Part shown: positions 36,101 through 51,100 of the stretch, piece by piece | Layout of the letters: each line of letters starts with the position of its first letter | Position numbering within the stretch: the first letter of the stretch is position 1 | NCBI GenBank assembly: GCA_030323885.1 | Contig: CM059200.1 | Span: forward strand, 3,688,346-3,752,345 | Direction: 5' to 3' | Origin: Branchipolynoe longqiensis | Lineage: Eukaryota > Annelida > Polychaeta > Phyllodocida > Polynoidae | Length of the DNA: 64,000 bases | Notes under the pieces: model-generated | Database searches by the model: none | What the model was told of the DNA's origin: nothing | Seen by the model: the letters and a program-made list of their open reading frames with translations, nothing else | Made by a program: the position numbers and the translations under genes

Positions 36101-39100
36101 AAATTGCATAGGCTGATGGTGTTGACCTTCTGCCATCGGGATGATGTCAAATATTAATGCATATCTGATATTTGATATCCATTGCTGCTTTTCTCAATTA
36201 TATAGACATAATTAATCAAATTGTGTAATTTCAAATAAGTTCTTTAACATTCGTTGATTAAAATTGCATAGTTTGATGTTTTGAAATATCTGCCATTGGG
36301 ACGATGTCAATCATATACCAATGTATATGTGATGTTGGATATTCGATGCTACTTGGTCAATTCGATAGATATAAATAAAATTAAACTTTCTACAGAATAA
36401 TATTTGGTTAAAAGCCGTAGTGCAATGGGCCTATATGGCAGCAATCCGTTTCCAGAATTTTTCAATCCAAACAGAAATACCTACCTACAGCCCTGTCAGG
36501 TTCCAGGATTAGTAGGTCATCTCACATCACGTAGTGACCGCGAGATGACCATCTAGGTCATAGCCACAGGAGTTTTGACAAGCTTGTCGAAATTATTGTG
36601 GGCTCTTTCAGTTCAAATTGCTTCAAAACTAGTCATTTTTCATCAAAATGACTTCAGACTAATGACGAGTAGCTCCTAATGATCCCTTTGATATATTTAT
36701 CTAAAAAATACGACAAAAATTCAAACACCATTGGACCATGCAACTTTAAATTCATAAGGTTAGGGTTCTGTATTTCTATTAATTTTGACGTTTTGACGTT
36801 TTGAACTGCGTGTATCGGCCAACTCAATGAGTCAATGCATTGTAAATGGCCATGAGCAATTTTCATACAGAAAAAGTGAAATATCTCTAAAACTACACCA
36901 CCTAGAAACAAACCGCTTGGAACACATATAGAAAACATATTCAACGAACAGATTATATCAAATTTATAAGGTTAGTGCTCTGCATTTCTATTAATTTTGA
37001 ATTAAATTGACACTTTGAACTGTCCGAATTGGCATACTCAATGCATTGTCAATGGCCGTGAGCAATCTTCACACAGAAAAAGTGAAATATCTCTAAAACC
37101 ATGGAAAGCATATAGAAAACATGTTTCACAAACAGATTATATTAAATTCATAATTCATTTCTATTAATTTTGAATAAAACTGACATTTGAACTGCGCGTA
37201 TCAGCAAACTCAATGCATTGTCAATGGCCGTGAGCAATCTTCATACAGAAAAAGTGAAATCTCTCTAAAACCACACCACCTAGAAACAAACCGCTTGGAA
37301 GACATATAGAAAACATGTTTAACACACACATTATATTAAATTTATAAGGCTAGGGTTCTGCATTTCAATTAATTCTGAATAAAATAGACGTTTTGCACTG
37401 CGCATACCGGCAAACTCAAGGGCAGTGTGCATTCGTTCTTAAGCCAAGCTGCATGCGCATACACAATGTTTTATAAACATTGAAACGGGTCTATAGTCTA
37501 CATCGCCATTCCAGCCGTGCAGTGCATTGTGGGATGCGTGGAAGATAAACAACCCCCTGCGAAGCACATGGCTAATGCTAATACACTGGGTGCAGCTATG
37601 AAATGTGCTAGTTTCAGCTCATCGCAGCCCCTGTTTGAAATCTAAAATACCAACTAAAAATATATATATAATAAATTAAGATGTTAATCTTTTATCTGGC
37701 ATTGCATTTACATCAATATAATCAGCACATCTTATGCCATGTGCATTTAGATTTAGACAAATCTGGGCACTCAGGCTAGTAGTGGTAGAGCCATAGTCAG
37801 AGTCAGTTTTACTTATTTAATTCATGTTTTTATTTATATCCTATGGTTAATGACATATGTAGAACTAGTAAATGAGTAAGGTTAATCATATATTGGTTAT
37901 ATATTTCTCTGAAACAAGTGTCTGCTGACACATTTGGCATTTTAATATTTAGAACAAGAATTAATAATGGTGATTTGGATAAAGTGACTGATTGTTTTGT
38001 GTGGAATTGTATGTTTCTAAGCTCAAAATGTTTAACTATGGCTAGTTTTGTGTTAGTTATATTCATCAAATCATTATATTGCATGTGTGCATACATGTTT
38101 ATGCCAAATTCTTATCTATTTCTATTAATTTTGAATCAAATCGAAGTTTTGCCCTACACATATCGGCAAACTCAATGCCCATACGCATTTGCTTTGCTGC
38201 CAACACTGTTTTCAGCGCATGCACAGTCGGAACGGTGATCTCGTCTATTACATCTATGTCATATGCTAGATGTTATACATAACTATGTATGGACAGCGGT
38301 AATCACAGTAACACCATGTGCATGCACTGACATTGATGTTGATGTAATTCCATTGAAATTATGTTTAAAAAATACTGGAAAAAAACTAAAATTAATTTGT
38401 GTAATACATGCGTGGAGGGTGCTTGGTTGAAAGCGTCTGTGGCAGATATGGTTGGGTTTTCGAATCGTGAGTCTCGTCATGGTGGTTGGTGGTGGCGCCC
38501 CCTCTTTATTAGCGGTTGAAACTGTGTGCATGCTTTGTGGTTCAGTCATCTTTCTACAGGGGGCGCCACCGTAGTAGATTTGAACCCGTGTCGTGTGTGT
38601 TTGTTTGTTTGTTGTTGTTTTACGTCCTAGCAACATCTAAGGTCATATCAGGACGGGTACCGACTTGTGACAGTGCGCACTCATGGCGACTTTATAGTGC
38701 TGTCCCACTGGGAAACTGTCCCACTGTCCCACTGGGAAACCAGGCCGCCAGCACCATGACCTGGTATCCCACTCAGTCACATTATCCTGACACTGAGCAC
38801 ACCAGTCCTTGCCCTATCCTAATAATGCCGAGCGCCTGGCTAGGAAGCGACAAGTATCAATTTTAAAGTCATTGGTTTGACTCGACCGGGACTCGAACCC
38901 ACGATCTACCAGCACAGGAGACAGACGCTCTAACTCATTCGGCCATCCCGTCTGGTCGTGTCGTGTGTGAGTTCAAGGTATCAGCAGGCATCAGTGAGTT
39001 CAGAGTGTCCCGTCTCCGCCATAAATTACAGATGTTAGAGTAACATCCACAATCTACCATACTTGATTATGAAGTAACTTTTAGCTTAAATGGCTAACGT

Positions 39101-42100
39101 TTAAGATATATGAAGTGCACACATGTCAAATTAATTTGGGCAAGCACATCAAAAGTCAAACACCATATACGCTTCTGTATTAACAGGTTCTGTTAAATTG
39201 ACTCAGTATTCCCTTCTATGTGGCAATGAATGCTTAATAAGTACATCAGTATCTAAGTTAGATATATATAATCAGATCTAGCTAAATGTCTTGGTTTTGA
39301 AAATGTGGTGCTTCATCGGACTGTGCAGCTTTAAGTAAGGGATAGTTGTGTACTTAGTTGGTTGGTTGTTGGGGTTTTGCTCCTGGCAACTGCTAAGGTC
39401 ACATATCAGGACGGGTACCGATTTGTGACAGTGCACATTCCTGGCAACATTATAGTGCTGCCCGATTGAGAAATCAGGCCACTGCCACCATGACCCGATA
39501 TCCCACTCAGTCACATTATTCTGACACTGAGCTAACCAGTCCTTGCCCTAGCCTATTAATGCCGAGCGCCAGGCTAGGTAGTGACAAGTATAAATTTTGT
39601 AAGTCATTGATTTGACTCGGCCGGGATTCGAACTCCCGACCTTCAACACATGAAACCTGCACTCCTACCGATTCGGGAACCACATTCGGTCACTAGTTCT
39701 AGTGGCTTTGGCTATTTACATTGGAAGTGCATAAAAGCATTGGTCATGTTGCTTTGGCAACGTGGGTAATTCAGAACTGAGACTGGACACATAGTGCTGC
39801 CACCTTTTGATTCAGCTAGACCTATTGCTATAAAATTCCCCTTTATAAATATATGCGGCCCAAACTGAAGTAACTACAGGTGGCGACACCACACCCTTGC
39901 GCGGGTGGCCGCCACTTGTACCCAGTGACTGATCTCTGACGTCACTTCCGCCCACCCAACTCCGCCAACGGCACTCATCCATCAGACGCCGAACCGACAC
40001 CACCACCCGCTTTTCTCACCACCCCACCCAACCCTACTAAAAGACAATTTGACTTGCAAGGGTTGAGTGCCAGGTCGTGGAGAGACTCAAACTTACTAAC
40101 TGACATTGAAACTTGACCTGATACTCTTCATGAACTTAGATTAAATAAAATGTCCATACTATGTAGTCCTGTGTCATGTCCTGAATTAGGCAAGGGACGA
40201 TTTCTAAGCACTGTTTGTATCGTGGGTTATTCTCCAAAACAAGGGACCATGTATTTGGGCTCCATGAAATGATGCTGATAACTAAGCCTTTCTTTTATTG
40301 ATAGCAAGTCAAATTATTGTAGCATCTGTCTATTTGGTATGTTAGGATGTATTGATTCTATCCCACAAAAGAAATCAAAATTATACCTATGATTTTGTGC
40401 TAGACTGAAAATTTGAAAATTTACACATTGACGACATCATGCATTTAGCCTAACTTTTTTCAACTTTTCTCTTGTAAGACATAACATTGCTTGCTTAACT
40501 GTAATCAATAAAATCTTATTTGACTTTGTTGTGTATGTTAAAATGATGTTCTGGATGTGTCTTTGATTTTCATGTTACGCAAGTGATATTAACGTATTGG
40601 TGAATTTGTATAAGATCTACATCACAAAGGGAAATATATTTTTTCAACTCTGACATATGCACAACATGCCAACATTTATAGAAACACGGATTCTGCTATT
40701 ATTTGGAAGGTTTTTTGCTATTATTTGGAAGGTTTTCACTTTTGGTTTCCATGTTACACTTTAATGCCCAGTTTTAAAGGATGACCCAAACATACTGAAT
40801 GTTCATACATTAAAGGATGACCCAAATATACTGAATGTTCATACATTAAAGGATGACCCAAATATACTGAATGTTCATACATTAAAGGATGACCCAAACA
40901 TACTGAATGTTCATACATTAAAGGATGACCCAAATATACTGAATGTTCATACATTAAAGGATGACCCAAATATACTGAATGTTCATACATTAAAGGATGA
41001 CCCAAATATACTGAATGCTCATACATTAAAGGATGACCCAAATATACTGAATGTTCATACATTAAAGGATGACCCAAACATACTGAATGCTCATACATTA
41101 AAGGATGACCCAAATATACTGAATGTTCATACATTAAAGGATGACCCAAATATACTGAATGTTCATACATTAAAGGATGACCCAACTATACTGAATCTTC
41201 ATACATTAAAGGATGACCCAAATATACTGAATGTTCATACATTAAAGGATGACCCAACTATACTGAATGTTCATACATTAAAGGATGACCCAAATATACT
41301 GAATGTTCATACATTAAAGGATGACCCAAATATACTGAATGTTCATACATTAAAGGATGACCCAAATATACTGAATGTTTATGCATTAAAGGATGACCCA
41401 AATATACTGAATGTTCATACATTAAAGGATGACCCAAATATACTGAATGTTCATACATACATGAAGCATGAAGAATAACCAGCAAGTTCACAGCTAATTT
41501 GTTTCTGTTCATTGTGAGATGTGGCATTTGATGCAGAGACCCTATAACACTACAACAGCTCACTCTCTCTCTCTCCAATGGTAATGTAAATTTCACAGTG
41601 CCACCTTGTGGTGGGTTTGATCAACCCAGCTGCTGGTTGGTGTTTCACATGTAAACACATACAATTCTATTATACATGAGATAGGTAAGTATGAATACAC
41701 ATCAATATTAAATTGCTATGAGCCAATACACATCAGCATCATCATCAGCATCGCCATCATCACACATCTTTCACATTCATATATACATTTATACATATAA
41801 TGTAGCACCTATTTAACCAAGAGAACAGCCAGCCAACCAAGTGGTGGGTTTGATCATTTTGATTACACAGTACAGGCTGAGTGAGCCGTCTTAGTATTAT
41901 AGGGTCTTTGTTTGAAGGCAGAGGGTGTTGGAACCGGCGGACTGCTGCCATAGGCTCATTTATAATCTGACTCTGGCTTTTAAAGGATTAACTTTTGAAG
42001 ATATTTGAAGTGAAAAGATGCCAAATTAAGCCTCATTTTTAATTAAAGCTGCATAGATTTGAATCTACCTATCCAACTTAGATACTTGCGCATTTATTAA

Positions 42101-45100
42101 AGCTGCATAGTCCGATGATGCATCAACTTTTCAAAAACAAAGCAATTATTGGGATTTGATTCTAAATGTCTAGCTTAGATACTGGTGCACTTATCAAACA
42201 TTTGTTGACATAGAAGAGAAAATACTGGGTCAATTTAATAAAACCTATTACTTTAGACGTCTATGGTTTCAGAATTTTGACGTGCTTGGCAAAATTAATT
42301 TGGAGTGTTTGCACTTAAAATATTTCAAAAGTTAGCCATTTAAAATGCAATCAGTTTAATGTATTTATCTCAGAAAGGTGAGAGAAAGTGAAAAACATCA
42401 GACTATGCAACTTGACGGGATAGCAAATGAATACCAAACTGTAATAAATGTTTAGTGAGCTTAGCAGTATCTAAATTCGACAGGTAAGATCAAATCTAGG
42501 TAACAGCATTGGCTTGGACAAGTTGATGTTTTCATCGGACTATGTGGGTTTACCCCTCACTACATCAAGCAGCCCACGCCCCAAATCTGAATTGACAGAG
42601 GGGGGCCACTCAGTCTTTTAAGCAAACCTGCGTCCGAGAAAATTATTCATATGAACAGGCCTAAGGCATTTCCAACACCGAAGACATTGGTCTTCAGATC
42701 AGGCGCATTGGCCGACTCGGTAGAGCATGGGCCTAACATGTGGGAGATCGGGAATTTGATTCTTGGTCGAGTCAAACCAGTGACTTATAAAAGTGATACT
42801 TGTCGCTTCCTAGCTTGGCGCTCGGCATTAATAGGATAGGGCAAGGACTGGTTAGCTCAGTGTCAGGATAATGTGACTGAATGGGATATCGGATCATGGT
42901 GCTGGCAGCCTTGTCTCCCACTGGGGCCACACTATAAAATGCCATGAGTGTGCATTGTAAACAAGTCGGTACCCATCCTGATATGACCTTAGATATTGCT
43001 AGGACAGACGACAACAATGACTAGTTAGTGGTTGTGTGGACACCAATGCTTGCATCTTCGAAACAGCGTATTACAATTACTTTCTGCAGAAGCTAGGAAT
43101 GTGACGTCATACCGGGGAGTAAAATCGAATGTGACGTCATACCCGGAGGGATGGTGCGTCGCCTGGTGACGTCAGCGAGCGTCGTGTTGAACACGTGGTT
43201 CGGGTGAATAACAGGTGGTGGCGCTGTGGTCGTCACACCCCATGACGTCATCACGTCAGCGTCTGTGAGGTGGCAGTAGGAACAAATTATGCACCACTCA
43301 AAATGGTTATCTATAAATACATTTAATGTTGCAGAGTCCGGTGGTTTTGAGTTGCTGTCTTTTTTTGTCTGAGATAAATATATTAGATTGATGGTTATAA
43401 TCTACTTTACTTTAGTTTGAAGTAACGTTTATTTTAAATTGTTAAGCTTTGAGATATTTACTTTTTACTTTTTATGATGTCTTAGTTACCCTGCCCATAA
43501 CAGATAAGTCGCATCACATCTTGTTTTCATCGCTGAACAGCAATAGTCACAATTTGGCTTGATTGATTGATTGGTGGTTGCTTTACGCTGTGTCGGCAGC
43601 ATAGGCCGTATTCACAATTTGGTAATTGCCTTGTCATCTTATCTATTTGAAGTGCAAACATGTCAAATTAGTTTTGGCAAGCACACCAACTCTCTGACAC
43701 TATAGAGGGGGTGTAATGACGTCACAAGACAACTTTCGGTGGCCATATTGGATGACATACAGAAGGCTTGCAACTGCAAGGTATTGCTAAAGTGCTGTAA
43801 GTAAACACATTGGATGTAAACTGCCCAGAACCTCCCAGAACACAAAGAAAACTCTGTTTTACTGCATCTGCAAGCATTCACAACATGGCTAGGGAGGGTG
43901 CTCGTAATCCAAGATGGCACCCCGCTGACCGCTGACTGCTCAGTAATGACGTCACGTGCACTCCCTCTATAGGCTTCTGCAGTAACAAGTTCGTAGTAAA
44001 ACCCCAGTGAATGCGACTGCCCGCGGGTTGGCGGGGGGCTGTAGATGGGGGGGGGGGGGGGTGGACTGACCGTAGCCGATTTCCGCTTCCGGTCCGGCCA
44101 ACTCGCAGATGAAGGTGTGCGTCTCGTAGCACTTGGTGGCGGCCATCTTGAAGCTGCGTTCCTCCGCTGTACCGTACTCATCGCCTGTCTGCCCGAGCAC
44201 CACGCACTCCCGACCATTCACTGGGGTCAGAGGTCAGAGGTCAGAGGTCAGCACTCAGGGTGCAAGCTAGATAAAAGATTCACCCTGTACTACAGTAGCC
44301 TGAGTAGGGGTGGAGAACAACCCTAGAAAAAAGCTGGCGGAAATTATATACATGATGGGTTAATGAAATGAGCAGATAAATTCTTAATTTGAGAAGCAAA
44401 GTATATTCTTCACACATATCTTTATATTTACCCGCTACTTTTGATTTGAAAAATATAATAAAACATGTAGTTGAATAGATTTTAAAATTCAAATTGAACA
44501 CATTCTGTGGTCGCCATCTTGTCTTGTTGCATTCTGCCCCATTTCACCGAGCCTGTGCCGATATAAGTAGCCATTTGATTCTGGCACCAAGAATTCCACT
44601 TCCTGTTCCATATTAAAGCAATTTTCGCTCATATTTTGACTACGTTGCCACTCACTCCCACTGTAAGTATGGGGAGAATCTTTTATCTAGGTATAAGCTT
44701 CCCACACTGTCCACAGGTCCCCGAACCCACAAACCGCACCCAGCAACCGCACCATCTAAACACCGCTACTAACAGTTTGTTTGTTGTTGTTTTACGTCCT
44801 AGCAAAATCTAAGTTCATATCAGGATGGGTACCGACTTGTGACTGTGTACTCATGGCAACTTTATACTGCTGCCCCACTTGAAGATCAGGCCACCAGCAC
44901 CATGACCTGATATCCAACTCAGTCACATTATCCTGACACTGAGCCGACCAGTCCTTGTCCTATCCTATTATTGCCGAGCACCAGGCTAGGAAGCGACAAG
45001 TATACATTTTTAAGTCATTGGTTTAACTCGACCAGGGTTCGAACCCACGATCTACCAACATGGGAGACGGACGCTCTAACTCATTCGGCCACCCCATCTG

Positions 45101-48100
45101 GTCCCACTACTAACAAGTAGATCCACATCTACACGCCAATCCAAAATTTGTGATATAACATTGAAATCAAACCTTCAAACAGTTCTTTTTTTTACATTCC
45201 TATTTTGTGTTCATTGCTCCCTAATCATTACGTCACAAGAAAAGTGGAATTCGTGAAAATTAAAATAATTAAAATTACCTATCTATCTGCTACTGAAATG
45301 CAGAGAATCAAATTACTTATCAGCAGCTACTGCTTGGTAAGACAACACCAAAACTACAGCTGGCCAGCATTGAAAACAAGCCTGGGTACCCATGCGTACA
45401 TGCTATGGACAGTATAAATACAGCCTCAATAAAAAAACCAACAAAAAAAAACCCTTCTTGTCAAAAATGTTGTATTTTAACTACAATTTTGGATTGCCGT
45501 TTAGATATATCAAATATATATATCAAATAGATATACATGCTTATATTTTTATTCGTTGTGACGATGCAACATAAAATCACCAAAAATCAACTATTAATCA
45601 TTATCTATGCATATATATGCATATATATATATGTAAATATCTCATATATAAATTGTAGACATAAATTTACAAGAATTTTAACAAAACATTAATAGCAACT
45701 GAGATTCAGTCACTTATTATTTAATCTACCGCATATGTCCCAATAGAAGCACACTACCCAATAGAAGTACATTTCGCACAAATTTACGATCATATCCAGA
45801 CTGAATGCACATAAAATAAGACAATCCCACTTTATTTCAGAGGCATGACAAAAACAAATCCATGAAATTCTTTAACTTTGAATAGACGTGCATCCATGTA
45901 TATGCACTTGCGCAGTGCACATCTATTGGGACATTTATGGTATATAATATTTAGAACAAATTCAAATAAAATGCAATAGAAGTCCATGGCCATGTGCACG
46001 TTCTAGATTGCAATTAGTTCCTTGTGTTTATAATACCCATTCAGAGCAATAAGAGGTCATCCAACATTTTCAATATTTACACCGCCGTACAACATTTACT
46101 ATAAGGGCCGGGCCATCCCCCCCCAGATTTAAAAAAAGAAGGAAATGGTATATTTGATGGCATTTCCAAGGGGTTATAGGCTGATATTTTAGCATATGTA
46201 TAACATGATATTTAATTGTATTTAATCAAATGTACAGACATTTGTACAAAAGTACAGCAATTCATGGGATTTTGTACAAAAGTACAGAAATTAGCAGGAT
46301 TTTCCATGACTCATGAGCTGACTGATCAGAACCTTCAATTTCTGTGATGCTCATGCAGATTTCGTGAGAGTTGGCAACACTGAGACTGTGACTGCCATGT
46401 TAGAACTAAAATCTACAATGACCTATTTACTGCTTTTACTTCTTCTGGTGCAGTATTCTGCAGGTGCTGTCAAGTTTCCACTAGCCTGGATGCTCTCTTG
46501 ACCGTGACCATGACCTACCTGGCTGGCAGTGACCCCAGCGCCTGAAGGTCCTCCAGGGCGTGTTGACGTAGCCGCCGATCCAGAAGGCGGCGTCTTGGCC
46601 GAGGTTCATGCCGAGCATGGCCGCTGTCACCGCGGCGAACTCCCTGTCACTGTCAACAGCAAGGTCAGCCAGTCATTGTCAACACCAAGGTCAGTCAGTC
46701 ATTGTCAACAGCAAGGTCAGTCAGTCATTGTCAACACCAAGGTCAGTCAGTCACTGTCAACAGCAAGGTCAGTCAGTCACTGTCAACAGCAAGGTCAGTC
46801 AGTCATTGTCAACAGCAAGGTCAGTCAGTCACTGTCAACAGCAAGGTCAGTCAGTCACTGTCAAGAGTAAGGTCAGTTAGTCATTGTCAACACCACGGTC
46901 AGTCAATCACTGTCAACAGCAAGGCTAGTCAGTCACTGTCAACAGCAAGGTCAGTCAGTCACTGACAATAGCAAAGTCAGTCATCACTGTCAGTGTCCAC
47001 ACCGACATGCTGAACAGGTGTCAATCTAATGCGAATGTCACACTTCATCAACATTGTGTCACTGTCATGAGTGTCACTCCAGTGTCAGTGTCACCAGGTG
47101 TCTGTCAACTTGCTAGGTGTCAATCTAGTGCGAATGTCACAATACATCCACATAGTTTCACTGTCATGAGCGTCAACCTAGTGCCAGTGTCACCATGTGT
47201 TAAGCAAGTGTTAGCAATTATAATGATTTAGCCTAGTGTCATCATCATGTGGCATTATCTCAGTGTCAGTGTCACAAGTTGTCAATCCAGTACCAGTGTC
47301 AAAAGTGTCAATCCACGAAGCGTCATCTGAGAGTTAATGTCAGAAGACATCAATCTAGTGTCATGGTCATAAGACATTGACCCAGTGCCAACATTTTGTT
47401 TGTTTGTGGTTCATTAGTTGTTTAAGCAGGGGAAATTTGAATCACAGACGATTGGTCTTCCTCAGTCCACCCCTCCTTTCCCTATCCTAATAATGCCGAG
47501 CACCGGGCAAGGAACTGACAAGTATCAATTTTTAAGTCATTGGTTTGACTAGACCAGGGTTCGATCCCACGATCTACCAACACGGAAGACAGTCGCTCTA
47601 ACTCATTCAGCCATCCCGTCTGGTTACAATGCATTAAGCCAGTACCACTTGGTAAAATTCACTTCTCCACTTATGCAATTACCAGCATACTTAATGATAA
47701 GTGTTGTCCACCTGTTTACGAGTGCAGCGGTGTAGCACATGAGAACCAAAATACAGTAAATACTTAATGATAGGGCCTATTCGCTTGTTTACGGATGTAG
47801 CAGTGTAGTGCATTGGAACCAAAATACAGGAAATACTTAATGATAGGGGCTGTTCGCCTTTTTACGGGTGCAGTGGTGTAGCACATGAGAACCAAAATAC
47901 AGTAAATACTTAATGATAGGGGCTGTTCGCTTGTTTACGGGTGCAGCAGTGTAACACATGAGAACTAAAATACAGTAAATACTTAATGATAGGGGCTGTT
48001 CGCTTGTTTACGTGTGCAGCAGTGTATTGCATTGGAACCAAAATACAGGAAATACTTAATGATAGGCATTGTTCGCCTGTCTACGGGTGCAGCAGTGTAG

Positions 48101-51100
48101 CGCATGAGAACCAAAATACAGTAAATACTTAATGATAGGCATTGTTTGCTTGTTTACGTGTGCAGCGGTGTAGCGCATTAGAACCAAAATATAGTAAATA
48201 CTTAATGATAGACGTTGTTTGCTTGTTTACGGGTGCAGCAGTGTCGCACATTAGAACCAAAATACAGTAAATACTAAATGATAGACGTTGTTCGCTTCTT
48301 TACGGGTGCAGTGGTGTAGCACATGAGAACCAAAATACAGTAAATACTTAATGATAGGCATTGTTCGCTTGTTTACGGGTGCAGCGGTTTAACACATGGG
48401 AACCAAAATACAGTAAATAGTTAATGATAGGGGCTGTTCACCTGTTTACGGGTGCAGAGGTGTAGCGCATGAGAACCAAAATACAGTAAATACATAATGA
48501 TAGGCTTTGTTTGTTTGTTTACGTGTGCAGCGGTGTAACACATGAGAACCAAAATACAGTAAATACTTAATGATAGGCATTGTTCACCTGTTTACGGGTG
48601 CAGAGGTGTAGCACATCAGAACCAAAATACAGTAAATACTTAATGATAGGTTTGTTCGCTTGTTTACGGGTGCAGCTGTGTAACACATCGGAACCAAAAT
48701 ACAGTAAATACTTAATGATAGGGGCTGTTCGCTTGTTTACGGGTGCAGAGGTGTAGCACATGAGAACCAACATACAGCGAATACCCTTCTGTTTAAGAAG
48801 TGCGTCACTATCTAAGTTAATTGCTTTGGTTTTGAAAATGTGATGCTTTTATTGGACTAAAGTGTGAGAGAAGTAATATTATAGACTACTGGCTTTGTTT
48901 ACATTCACATACTGTCCCATGCTGTCAGTGTCAGTGGAGCTGTCAGTGCTTCATGGGATTATCAGATGACAGTGGTGTAGAAACACCCAGACCCGACAGG
49001 GGCATCAAGTAGTGACCTACCTGGTGATGTTGACGAGTGTGGCCCCTGGCCCCAGGAGGCGTGCGCATGCGCGTCTCGCCTGTTGTTGGGTGTCAGTCAT
49101 GTCTGACACCAGCAGGTACTGCGAGCCTCCAGCAGCGAACTGGGCGGTGCTGGGGAGGTCTGAAACCGGAAGTGGTTTGTTTGTTGGTTGGTTGGCAGGG
49201 TCCATACTGGATTAACAGATTCACCCCATACTTACAGCAGGGATGAATTACAACATAGTCTAAAAACGGGCGCAGAAAGCTTTAGTATGGAACAGGAAAT
49301 GGAAACTCTGGTTCCGGTATCAAATGGCTACGTATATCAGCACAGAGTTGGAGAAATGATCGAGCATGCAAAAAGACAAGATGGCAACCATAGAATGCCA
49401 TCGATTTCACTCTTGAACTCCATTAAACTACATTTTATTATATTTTGCAAATCAAAATATTAAGATAGATGTGAAGAATATATTTTGCTTCTTAAAATAA
49501 GAATCTATGTAGGGTTGTTTTTCACCCCTACTCAGGCTATGGCAGTACGGGGTGAATCTTTTATCTAGGTCCGTACACATGTGATGATATGGAATTTAAA
49601 GCTATTTCAAGGCTTTTCAAGGCCGTTTTTGATATTCAAGACTATTTTCATTTGGATTTCAGGAAAAAAAAAACAATGTTGAATGGCGATTTCGGACTAA
49701 TTTAGATCAGCGGCACAGTTTAATAGAATTCAAGGCTTTTCAAGACTAATTACCCAAAATAGTTTAAATTCAAGGCTTGTCAAGGCCTTAAAATGGGGAA
49801 ATGAAGTTCAAGACTTGTCCAGACTTGCCAGGCCCCGTACGGACCCTGAGTTGGGCCTTTACACCCTGGCAATGACTTACCTCAAATCAGGATGGATACC
49901 AACTTGTGACAGTGCACACTTGTGGGGACTTTATGCTGCTGTCCCACTGGGAGACAAGGCCACTGGCATCATGACTCAATATCCCACTCAATCACATTAT
50001 TCTGATACTGAGCTAATCAGTTTTTGTCCTAGTATGCCGAACACCAGGTATAGGTAGCGACACTTAGACAGGCCAACGGCGTTCTCTATGGCGGAGTGGT
50101 TAGAGTGTTTGACTTTTTTCTAGGTCAGACTCCTAATCTGAGGGTCGGCGGTTCGATTCCCCATGCCCCCATCTCTGCCAATTTGGATTTCCACAGCTGT
50201 GTATAACTTACAGCATCATCAAAGGCCGGTTGCTCTCATACCATGTCTATGTGGTGTGGGAGGTTAAAAATCCCTTGGGTCGGTAAAAGTGTAGGCTCGG
50301 GCTTTCTATTGACCAGCAGTGGAATGAGGAAGACCAGTCGTCTATGACTGAAATTTCCCCTGCTTAAACAACTAATGGACCAAAAAAAACAAAACAAACA
50401 AAAACAAAAAAAACCCGCTGCTAACAGGCATTGAAGCCTAATTTTGTAAGCAGAAGAGGATAAGTGTAAGTGTAAGTATCAATTTTGTAAGTCATTGGTT
50501 TGTCTTGGCCAGGTTTCAAACTCCTGACCCTCCTCCAGCAATTCTGTGCTTTACCGACTCGGCCACCGCATCCGATCGCCACCGGAAATTGGAGTTGGAT
50601 ATCGCATCATGGTGTTACTCAGTGGGGCAGTAATGTAAAGTCCTCACGAGTGCGCATTATCACAAGTCGGTACCCGGCTTGATATGACCTTACATGTAGT
50701 TGGGACATCAAACCCCAATATGCTAAGCCAAGCCTAGCTTGTAAGTTCACTCGCACACACCCTCTGAACCTACAATTATTGTCCCTATTTACCCTAAACC
50801 CGCAAGCAGTGTTCCCACTTACCCTGAACCTGCAAGCAGTGTTCCTACTTACCCTGAACCTGCAAGCAGTGTCCCTATTTACCCTGAACCTATGATCAGT
50901 ATTGCTACTTACCCTGAAAATGCAAGCAGTGTCCCTATTTACCCTGAACCTACGATCAGTATTCCTACTTACCCTGAAAATGCAAGCATGGTCCCTATTT
51001 ACCCTAAACCTGCAAGCAATGTCCCTATTTACGATAGACCTGCAAGTAGTGTACCCTGAAAATGCAAGCATTGTCCCTATTTACCCTGAACCTGCAAGCA

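Noticed and set aside
40754..41596. Repetitive [12 protein letters not shown] protein
   Set aside because: The 36-bp repeat is divisible by three. It lies in an intron on the same strand as the receptor and has no flanking coding signal.
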